From Branchiostoma floridae (lineage: Eukaryota > Chordata > Leptocardii > Amphioxiformes > Branchiostomatidae): a DNA stretch of 64,000 bases. Numbering within the stretch: the stretch's first letter is position 1; every line of letters begins with the position of its first letter. The notes under the pieces are model-generated. The model was not told where the DNA came from. It did no database searches and worked only from the letters and a program-made list of their open reading frames with translations. The stretch lies in assembly GCF_000003815.2 (NCBI RefSeq), contig NC_049983.1, positions 6,161,669 to 6,225,668 of the forward strand, read 5' to 3'. This document shows, in pieces, positions 56,226 through 64,000 of the stretch. The position numbers and the translations under genes were made by a program.

Positions 56226-56710
56226 CAGTCAAACCTGCCCAAGACGACCACCCGGGGGACCGGAAAAAAACGGTCGATTTGGACAGGTGGTCGCAGAGAA
56301 GAGTATCGACTCAAAACATGCCCGATGCAAAGTATAAATGGTTTCCGTTGTGCTTAATGGCAAATAGCAAGCACACTGCACGCACGCAAAGAAGCGAGGT
56401 CTTGAATGTCAAATAGAACACGCACACTGTTAACTGTCAATTTAACCCCAAAATCTGACGCAAACTGGCCGATTTCGGCACAAAATCGCGCTAGTTATCA
56501 TCAAAAATCGATGAAAACCTCAATTTTGAAGATGATGCGGTCGTTATGGGTCCCAATTTGGGCCGGTCGCGGTCGCGTTGGCCAGGTGGTCGTTGAGAAA
56601 AGGTCGCTTAATGCTTACGTCAATGGGAAAATAAATCGGGACCGAGAAAAAGCGGTCGAAATGGCCAGGTGGTCGCTGAGAAGAGGTGGTCGCTCGGGCA
56701 GGTTTGACTG
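56226..56710. mobile_element. TA-flanked MITE, CAGTCAAACCTGCCC ends
   Basis: CAGTCAAACCTGCCCaagacgaccac at the left and its inverted form gtggtcgctcgggcaggtttgactg at the right (two differences), with TA at 56224-56225 and 56711-56712. Inside, ggtcg-rich words (caggtggtcgcWgagaagag) recur. 485 bp, no transposase; Tc1/mariner-like by target site. It fills most of this 1000-bp intron. Confidence 0.9.
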
Positions 56711-57007
56711 TACCGAACAAAACCGGGTGCATTTCTGTATATGATGATCTTCTTTGTACCCAGTCCAATAGATAGGAGAAGACATGTTACCAGACAATAA
56801 TTGTCAAGTGATTCTGTGGCATTTGAGCAGATTTGTTATTAGAGAAACATCCATCCATGTCTAATTATGCCTAAAGGCTAAATGCACAGAGGATAACATG
56901 TTTTTGAATGGATCAAAAGGTTAAGTAAACTAGACAGTAAGTACAGCAACAATTACTATAAGCTACAATAGAAGAAAGCTGAATAATAATTTTCCTTGCC
57001 ATACCAG

Positions 57008-57154
57008 GTTGTTCGACTTGTGAGTGATCTTCCCAAGGCCCAGCACCTTGCCAAGCTGCACATGCTACCCGGACACCTGACAGCTCACCAGCTCAACATC
57101 ACCGCCAATGTCTTTAACCTGGAGGGTGTAGGCATGGAGATAGAACCAAACAAG
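57008..57154 (+). CDS. Stabilin-like gene, first FAS1 domain, exon 2
   Basis: 147-nt exon, acceptor ataccag, donor gtaaga at 57155, phase 0 at both ends, 49 residues: VVRLVSDLPKAQHLAKLHML, PGHLTAHQLNITANVF, NLEGVGMEIEPNK. KLHMLPGHL corresponds to the conserved Tyr-His region of FAS1 domains (usually Y/L-H-x-x-P-G). NIT is a potential N-glycosylation site. It forms the middle of the domain begun at 55849. Confidence 0.96.
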
Positions 57155-57173
57155 GTAAGAAAAGATACTTAGA

Positions 57174-57480
57174 AAAGGTATTTAGCCAGGCATGCGTCCT
57201 GGTGTCATCTGGACCCGCTTTTCTTAAAATGACAAAAAATTGGACGCTCTAGACACCCTTGCACTGGGGAGCAGATCCTCTGACATACATGAAATTCTGA
57301 TTGACCAGAGATGCCACTAGATCATTTGCAAGAAGACTGTGACCTCTCTGACAGTAATTTTGGTCCTCAGGATACCTCAGAATGCACTATTTTAACTTAA
57401 AATTCTTGAAAACTCGGCACCACGGAATTTTGATACCCACAGACCCCCCTATATATCTATACAATAGTTGCACCTATATT
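57174..57480 (+). mobile_element. Old copy of the hAT MITE at 42129
   Basis: Same order of phrases: tttagccaggcatgcgtc, catctggac, catgaaattctgattgaccag, gactgtgacctct, cagacccccct. The ends are eroded and no target duplication is visible. It lies just 20 bp after a splice donor. Confidence 0.85.
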
Positions 57481-57744
57481 ATTCACTTAAACTCTAGACT
57501 TTAAACATGTATTCAATAACTGGCAAAAAATGAGAAAAGTTACTGTGGGTCATAGATGCAGGTGATTGGAGATAGATATTAGTAGTGACTCCTTCATTTG
57601 TAGTAAAATTTCATGGATGAACCTTTGAATAGAGGGCAGTTAATTTTGGAGATAATCATGATCGTGCCTCCTTCACCTTGTGAGGCGTGATATTTGGTAG
57701 ACTCTATGAATACTGATCGCAATTTTATTACTGCACTGTTAAGA

Positions 57745-58245
57745 TAAGAATAAAGTTTTAATGGCCCTCTCCAGATTTACATTGGTGATGTTGATGTAGA
57801 TACATTACACCAAAAGTACACCAAAAGACAGCACAAAAATTAATGCATATAATATTTGATAACCTTTTAGAATATCTTTGATTTACAAGTCCTGGAGGAC
57901 ATTTATAGGTCATTATGAAGACGCTGGCCTTCTCCAGATTTAAATTGGTGATGTACAATGTAGATACCAAAGAAAAGTGGCAACCAATAGACAGCACAAA
58001 ATTTAATGCACATCTAATTTGATAAAGTTTTGAAATCATTGATTTACAAGTGCCAGAGGACACTTATGTCGTTATAAGTATAAGGTTTTCCTTGCCTTCT
58101 TCAAATGTATATTGGTGATGTACAATGTAGATACTAAAGAAAAGTCAGTGGCAACCACTAGACAGCACAAAATTTAATGCACATTTAATTTGATAAAGTT
58201 TTGGACTATCCTTTATTTACAAGTCTCAGAGGACACTAAGGTCGT
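57745..58245. repeat. Three-unit tandem array, ~165-185 bp
   Basis: ctccagatttaMattggtgatg ... gacagcacaaaaWttaatgca ... gatttacaagtScYRgaggaca occurs from about 57770, 57932 and 58098 (the last diverged). Confidence 0.9.
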
Positions 58246-59435
58246 TGCCCTATCAAGCTGTAAGACAGGATAGAAGTGCCGCCCATCTGTTTGGACGATG
58301 ACAAGTGGTAACTGTTCACGGCTGTTCTGCGTGTATTGCAAAAGAGCTTTTCAAGTCAAGGTTTATTACTCTTTCCCAGTGCGCCTTGCATCCAAAGTGC
58401 CACCATCTATTCTTCTCTATTGCCAAAATGATGCGTCGCCTATGTAAATAGTCCCGACTGATTCCTACAAATTCTCGCTAAAAGCATGCGGCCATCTGTC
58501 ATCCCTGTGTGGAGTTGATCCCTTTTTGTAAGGAGACGTCGGCGGACTATGCCGTCTCTGACGTCCCCGTCTTAATTTTATTGGCACCCCAAAGAAGAAG
58601 CCACACTTGAAAGCATCCAAGAACGTTTTCATGGGTTCCTGTGGGAAAAGATAACACTTTACTGGGGAAAGGCAACGATGGAGGGAGGTCAAGAGTCGTG
58701 AATCATTGAAAAATGCTTTCAAGATCTTTTCCTCCCTGCCTTTGTAATTTAAGGTCACTTGACGTTTACGTGGCTGAAGACCTATAGCTAGATTTATTGT
58801 AGTGCGTTAGCCAGAGAAAAGTCAGCCCCAACTGTCATATTTTTGAACTGGAGACATTTTTACTGCTGACAACCCAGTGTCTGGAGGAAGAATTGAACCA
58901 TCAGTCAAGGTTATGTCAATCTGATGTTTTATGGAATGGTATTACCTCAAGTTCAATTCTTACAAAGATCTTTGTGACAGTTGGTGCAATGTAGCTCTGA
59001 TATTCTCCTCCAAAGTCTTTTGAATTCCAAAGTAAGACAAACTGGTCATGTAGAAGGACATTTATTTCAAGCAGTATGATGATAACTTTAAGTTTCTCTA
59101 CTTCTGGAAGAGGACAGTAGTTTACATTTAAAGTTGTACTTCCCAGAAAGCCTCACAACGGAAAACTTTGTCTTCTTGTAACAAAATGTAACAAAATGTG
59201 CCTAATGAATTCATACATTCAACTGCATTATCCTGAGATGGAGCTTCAGGTTTCATTGTTGGCACAAGATAGGAAGTTCAAGTTTGAAATTGGTCTTACA
59301 AGATTGCCTCACAACTGAAGGGTTTGTATGATAGCTTTGTACAAATGTATATGCCCAAACCCATAAGAATTGGACTACAGTTGTACCAACACAGAACTGA
59401 TGAAATTTTATGGAAGCTCTTGTCTTTTTTTACAG
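58246..59435. other. Intronic sequence, no feature recognised
   Basis: Unique-looking; acceptor ttttttacag precedes 59436. Confidence 0.55.
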
Positions 59436-59579
59436 CATGACACTTTCCTGCGTGTCCGTCTTCTTGGCACCAATGTCAAGTCCAAGATGGTGTTCCCCGA
59501 CATTGTTGCAGCCAATGGGCTGATCCACGTGATCGACACAGTTCTGGACATGGATTCAGCAGTGCCCAGTATGCCAGAG
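59436..59579 (+). CDS. Stabilin-like gene, first FAS1 domain, exon 3
   Basis: 144-nt exon, acceptor ttttttacag, donor gtaagt at 59580, phase 0 at both ends, 48 residues. HDTFLRVRLLGTNVKSKMV is followed by FPDIVAANGLIHVIDTVLDM, the FAS1 H2 motif (D-I-x-A-x-N-G-x-I-H-V-I-D), which closes the first FAS1 domain; DSAVPSMPE begins the linker. With 55849-56007 and 57008-57154 it makes a FAS1 domain of about 140-150 residues, the normal size. Confidence 0.97.
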
Positions 59580-59865
59580 GTAAGTTGTTGTTTTTTTTGT
59601 TAAGAAAAACAGAAATAAATCTTGCTCTTTTTGGTTGCATTGTAGTCATCATTTAGTTAGTTACTCCTCCTTCATAATCATACTTCATCTGCCTCTGCAG
59701 CATCAATTGCTGGTAATGTGCCTAGTTCTCTGTGTCAAAGTCATTAACTTTAAAGATGGTAGTCTGAATTTCTCCCCATTTGCAATTATCATACCTTTTC
59801 ATTTGTGATGGAACAGCCATCAGCCTGTCAACTTCATCTTGTTTCCTACTTAATGTAATTTTGCT

Positions 59866-60130
59866 AGGCTGTTACCAGCCATGAATGTGTTAGCAGGGCC
59901 CCCTTGGCCTGGCCATGTGCACCATTACCCTGGGGACCAGATCCTTTGACTAGCATAAAATTTTGATTAAATGGGGATGCTACTAGGTCACATGTAGCCA
60001 CAGTTTTTAACTGTGATTAGTCTGACAATGATTTTGCCTCTCAGGATGCCTTTGAATGCTTTAAATCTTGACTTGAAATTCTGTTTAACCTCCACCATGT
60101 TGAGAGGGGAACCCCCCTTCCATACCATCC
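59866..60130 (+). mobile_element. Old, decayed copy of the hAT MITE at 42129
   Basis: Phrases gggaccagatcctttgac, cataaaattttgattaaa, gatgctactaggtca, ttttgcctctcaggatgcc and cctccaccatg match the 42129 element in order. The ends are eroded. It fills much of a 655-bp intron. Confidence 0.7.
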
Positions 60131-60234
60131 CTCTGCTTGTTTGCTCCACTCCCTCGCAATACTCCCCCATGTAATTGTTTCCTAGAAAAACGCCTCTGTG
60201 TTTGCAATGACCTTACATGAACTTTCTTCTCCAG

Positions 60235-60297
60235 GCCACAATAAAAGAACTGATTGAGGTGGAAGGCAAGTACAACCGGATGGAAGGTTTACTAAAG
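60235..60297 (+). CDS. Stabilin-like gene, second FAS1 domain, exon 1
   Basis: 63-nt exon, acceptor cttctccag, donor gtaagg at 60298, phase 0 at both ends, 21 residues: ATIKELIEVEGKYNRMEGLL plus K. This is the opening helix of a second FAS1 domain (E-G-K-Y-N-x-M-x-x-L-L). It connects in frame to the preceding PSMPE and the following LVGMAEMF. Confidence 0.92.
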
Positions 60298-61398
60298 GTA
60301 AGGAAAATGTCCCACCGAACGCCCGAAGGCATTCATAATAACGTCTAGGTGTCCTAATGTACGGTAATATCCGCAGGTTTTCATCATCGCCTGTGATCCA
60401 AAGATTATCCCCTAGGAGCCATTTGTTACAACTAAGCATTGATATAGGAAATTTAATAGCAGCAGTCAGCACATTAGAGCACTTAGTGGCAGCCAGACTG
60501 CAATTATTACCCCTTCCCTGCAAGCTAACCAATCCTTTAATTGATGCCGTGTGCTGTTGAAATTATGTCAGTAAGTTTGCCTGCATTAAGGTAAAAGGTA
60601 TCCGTACAATAAATCCCGCCTTCTAGGGGAATTTTGGAAATGGATTTCAGCTGATGCCATAAATATTTCTGGTGTATGATGCTAGGGATTTAAAAATGAT
60701 AGTTTAAAAGGCCCATTTGATGTTATGATACCGTTGTGTGTTAAAGAAAAGGTGCTGCTGATATGAAATGGGCATCATAGCACATAATAGTACATGTGAC
60801 GTCAGCTCTAATGATTCCCATCTATTAAATGCAGCATCAGTATTCCCCGAAGTATGCACACTTGAGATACCAGGTGTTCAAGACATTTTTGAGAAGGCCT
60901 TGAGAACTCTTGAGTTTTTTGTTATGTGACAGGCAGTCTAAATCTAAAGATTCTAAAGTATGGGAGTACAAGGATGCTTTGACATTTTTTTCCTAGGTGC
61001 AGTACAATGGATTTTTAAGAAGGCCTTGAGAACCATGTTTTTGTTGTTGTTGAGGTGGCAGGCAGTCTTAAGATTCATGGCAGAAAAATGGGACTTCCAG
61101 GCTTTTTTGAGATGTTTTTTTTCCTAGATGCAGTACAAAATCTGCATCTAAGTACTGTACAATCAAACTACTGATGGCTGCCTTTGCATAAAATATTATG
61201 TACCACCAGCTGCTAATTGTGTCCTTTTTTGGTGCTCTTGTAGAATATTTTTCGACTGATCCAAGCATTAAGAATCTGTCTATAGCAGACACCTGCCTTT
61301 TGTGACCCTTCTTTAAATTCCTTGAGTGGTCACTATAGAAAGGTTTCACTGTATTTGAAAACTTTGCTTACAAGATTTGTTTGAAATCTGTGCACCAG
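60298..61398. other. 1.1 kb intron with a MITE fragment
   Basis: tttttaagaaggccttgagaacc-type phrases are repeated near 60888 and 61014 (~125 bp apart). At 61279-61352 lies a tggtcactatag MITE fragment related to 5266-5349. Acceptor tgcaccag at its end. Confidence 0.6.
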
Positions 61399-61515
61399 CT
61401 TGTAGGAATGGCGGAGATGTTCGACAAGCCCGGACCGTTCACCATCTTCGCTCCCAATAATGGAGCCTGGGACTCTCTGCCCCAGGGCACGCTGGACTAC
61501 CTAATGTCAGAAGAG
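61399..61515 (+). CDS. Stabilin-like gene, second FAS1 domain, exon 2
   Basis: 117-nt exon, acceptor ctgtgcaccag, donor gtgaga at 61516, phase 0 at both ends, 39 residues. LVGMAEMFDKPGPFTIFAPN includes the second domain's H1 motif (T-I-F-A-P-N-x-x-A-W), followed by NGAWDSLPQGTLDYLMSEE. An alternative acceptor at ttgtag (61405) would also keep the frame with two residues fewer, but L-V-G fits the helix better. The rest of the domain is right of the window. Confidence 0.96.
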
Positions 61516-61822
61516 GTGAGATTGGGACGGTTCCATTGATTACCTCGGGTCATCATCATCAGTGGGAAACTGCCATTACGGCCACAATGTTTCGGGTAGA
61601 ATTAATTAGTAAAATTTTATGGCAGTCATCTTGGTTGATGAGAACAGAGTATTGGAGACCTGTAGGCTGCTATTAAGTATTAACACACTTCTAATCTGCT
61701 CCTTATAGAGGGAGGGTACTTTTTTTCTAAGATTAGATGTTTCAGATGTGTTTCTGTTTTTGTTTTCTATTTCTTTAGGGCATTTATGGTGCATTTAAGA
61801 TGCATATTACAATATACATGTA

Positions 61823-62029
61823 CTGTAAATGCATTTAAGTTTGCTAGTATTTAATTTTGTGTTAGCTGGAAAATGGAGTGTTCTTGGTGGTTTTAAGTTT
61901 GCGGTAGTGCCATACACTGTAGTCACATACTGTACTGTTTGCGCTGGTTTCAAGTTTTCAGTGGGGCAGTGGGACTGCCTCGCGATAATCGTTTTTATAA
62001 AACCACCACAGACATTTCTGCATTTACAG
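61823..62029 (-). mobile_element. Complete CTGTAAATGC-family MITE
   Basis: Inverted ends CTGTAAATGCA / TGCATTTACAG, flanked by TA at 61821-61822 and 62030-62031. The inside carries ggtggttttaagtttgcggtagt and aaaccaccacagacatttctg, matching the 15494 element in reverse. 207 bp; Tc1/mariner-like by TA target. Confidence 0.92.
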
Positions 62030-62059
62030 TAAGTGCAATTTCAACTGACTTAAAGAGTT

Positions 62060-63560
62060 GAAAGAATGTTTTAAAGGAGGAAGAGACAGCACATATCACC
62101 AAGAGTAATCCAATACGAGTCTACTTCAAGTTCTTTAAAGCTGTTGTTGAAGTTCTAGAATTGGCAATCCATATTTGAACAACTCCAGAAGACTTTTGAT
62201 AAACCTCAAACAGAGACACTGTATTGGAAGGGACTTTAACAGTAAGATTTTCTGTCTGGGAGCATTGTTACCGCGGCATTATGTCTGCTTAACGATCTGC
62301 CAAAGCTTCATTTTTCAAAGTTAAGTGATGTTCTAAAGTTGGAGATCCTTGTTTTAGAACCTCAGGGGACATTCTTTAACTTTTGGAGACAGTGTATTGG
62401 AAGGAACAGCAACAGTACGAGTTTCTGTCCCTATTACAAACTTTAAGGCATTATATCTGACCAACAACTGTCAAAGCTTCTAGTTTCAAACTAAGGTGAA
62501 ATCGATCTACTGAATTTGAGATCCATGTTTCAGACTCTCAGAGGACATTGTTAAACTTGATTCAAAGACTTTGTATCGAAGAGACCACTGTAGTAAGTTT
62601 TTCTAATTTCAAATTGACATGTTAACGTTGTTACGATAACATATTGATGACAAACTGCCAAAACTAACTTTGCAACTGTTAATAATTGCTCTGAAATTTG
62701 GATCTAAGAAAACCCTGAGGACATAGTTAAACTTTGTTTATTGACTTGTATTGGAAGGGATTGCAGTTGTAAGATACTCTGTCTGGACACATCATTACTA
62801 AGGCTCTACAACTACCAAGCTGACAACTGCCAATTATTAAAAGTCGACCAATGGTTTCACACAGGACTTCCCTTCCACTTTTAGAGACAGCACATCGGAA
62901 CAAACACATGATGTGGAGAATCCTCTGTCTGGACATGCTATTACCAAAGCTTTATGAACTGCCATTTGTAAATTCTCCCAAAGTTGATTGATGATTTCTG
63001 ACTTTTGTTAAACCCTAAACAGAGACAGAGTATTGGATGTAACCCATAATACATATTCCCTGTCTGAACATACTGTCACCAATAAACAACTGTATGTACT
63101 GTCATCATTAAATGTTTGTAGAGAATATTGTTGAACCTTGTTTAAATTAAAGCAAACACAACATATTGGAAGACCATTATTATAGTACAATATATAAAGG
63201 ACTTCTGTCTCGACAAAGTATTAGGAAATCAACCATGATTAATAAATCATGAATTCAAAGTTTCAGAAGTATATCAATGGTTTCCAATAGGACTTTTGTT
63301 GAACATTAATTTAAACAGAGACGACATATTGGAAGGACTCATGATATGGAGATTGTCTTGACCAACTATTAACGTTACCAAATCTGTCACCACTAAGTTT
63401 CCAAAGTTTTATAATGGTTTTCGACAGGACTTCTAGATCTGTTAAACCTTAAACAGAGACAACACATTGGAAGGAACTGGATGGAGATTATCTGTCTGGA
63501 CAAACTATTAACGTTACCATATCTGCTATCATTAAGTTTCCAATGTTGATGGATGATTCT
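62060..63560. repeat. Degenerate tandem array, ~137-179-bp units
   Basis: The word gtattggaaggga (or variants) recurs near 62223, 62394, 62573, 62749, 62892, 63030, 63170, 63328 and 63465, each followed by a tctgtctggacaYaStattac-like phrase and a cttttgttaaaccttaaacagagac-like phrase. Units are diverged, so this is an old array. No coding frame. Confidence 0.88.
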
Positions 63561-64000
63561 CCGCTTTGCCCCATGTGCGAAGTCTACCATGTTAGATGGA
63601 CTTCATCAGGGAAGGGTTACAGATTAATATCCTATGAGTGACAGATGTGCTAGATTAACAGCTCCAGTCCATTATCTACACTAATCAGCTCGGTTACCGC
63701 TCGCGAACGGCGTGCTGAACTGTAGCCCGAGTTTTGCGGGTAATGGATTTCCCATTAAAAAGTGATTGACTTGTCGATACCGCTACTTCTTGATGGATGG
63801 CGCCGATGGTAGTTGTCTCCACCAAGGCTTGTCTGCGTCTGTGAATGACAGAGGACCCCTCCCGATCCATACTCATGCATACCCATGCTTGTTCCGCGAA
63901 ACTAGCTGCCCTGGTGGGGAGATTGACCCGATGTGACCTCCAACGGCAGGATTCTTCAGGACAAGATCTCAAATTCAATAGCGACGAGATATCGAAACTG
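63561..64000. other. Intron sequence at the window end
   Basis: Unique-looking and richer in CG words than its surroundings (63690-63990). A 94-codon reverse ORF here has no domain. The next FAS1 exon is not reached. Confidence 0.5.

Noticed and set aside
1-64000. Promoter, transcription start or poly-A site of the gene
   Set aside because: The exons present are all internal, with acceptor and donor, so both gene ends are outside the window.

Overview
The window is eukaryotic nuclear DNA, not prokaryotic. It holds ten short, GT-AG-bounded exons on the + strand, separated by introns of about 0.65 to 22.4 kb that are packed with MITEs, SINEs and minisatellites. All ten exons join in one reading frame (1265 nt of coding sequence in 64 kb). 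The product reads as the N-terminal part of a stabilin (STAB1/STAB2-type multi-EGF, fasciclin-domain scavenger receptor): EGF-like repeats, then a complete FAS1 domain, then the start of a second FAS1 domain. Both gene ends, the promoter, signal peptide, link domain and transmembrane segment lie outside the window. My guess at the source is an invertebrate deuterostome, most likely an amphioxus (Branchiostoma). This rests on the gene family, the intron style, and repeat families that I recall from amphioxus (for example the MITE ending in CTGTAAATGCAGAAATGT). The species call is an inference.

Layout. 1-1.6 kb: an 84-bp minisatellite, a hAT-type MITE, and the first EGF exon (1500-1595). 1.6-14.95 kb: intron with a 0.6 kb direct duplication, a CA microsatellite, a 507-bp SINE with a 14-bp target duplication, a mosaic of dispersed repeats, and a ~122-bp tandem array. 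EGF exon 14955-15080. 15.1-27.9 kb: intron with a 22-bp repeat grown from a MITE end, a ~150-bp array interrupted by a hAT MITE, another SINE, a 767-bp hAT-like element, and a remarkable run of about nine decayed copies of the next exon's acceptor and 5' half. EGF exon 27868-28064. 28.1-50.5 kb: a giant intron with a deleted mariner copy, tandem arrays (one with dimeric higher-order structure), a SINE, a Harbinger-type MITE nested in another MITE, and a hAT MITE with perfect 8-bp duplications. 50.5-61.5 kb: seven exons in closer order, finishing the EGF cluster and encoding FAS1-1 and the start of FAS1-2. 61.5-64 kb: intron with a TA-flanked MITE and a 140-180-bp array.

How the parts work together. 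The exons encode one extracellular receptor segment, in which EGF modules give a disulfide-bonded stalk leading into FAS1 adhesion modules. Intron phase changes with domain type: phase 1 between the EGF exons, phase 0 through the FAS1 exons. I found no second gene, and no tRNA, rRNA or CRISPR. The most unusual signal is that all three upstream EGF exons have a duplicated copy of their own splice acceptor and exon start in the preceding intron; two of these copies form phase-symmetric candidate mini-exons.
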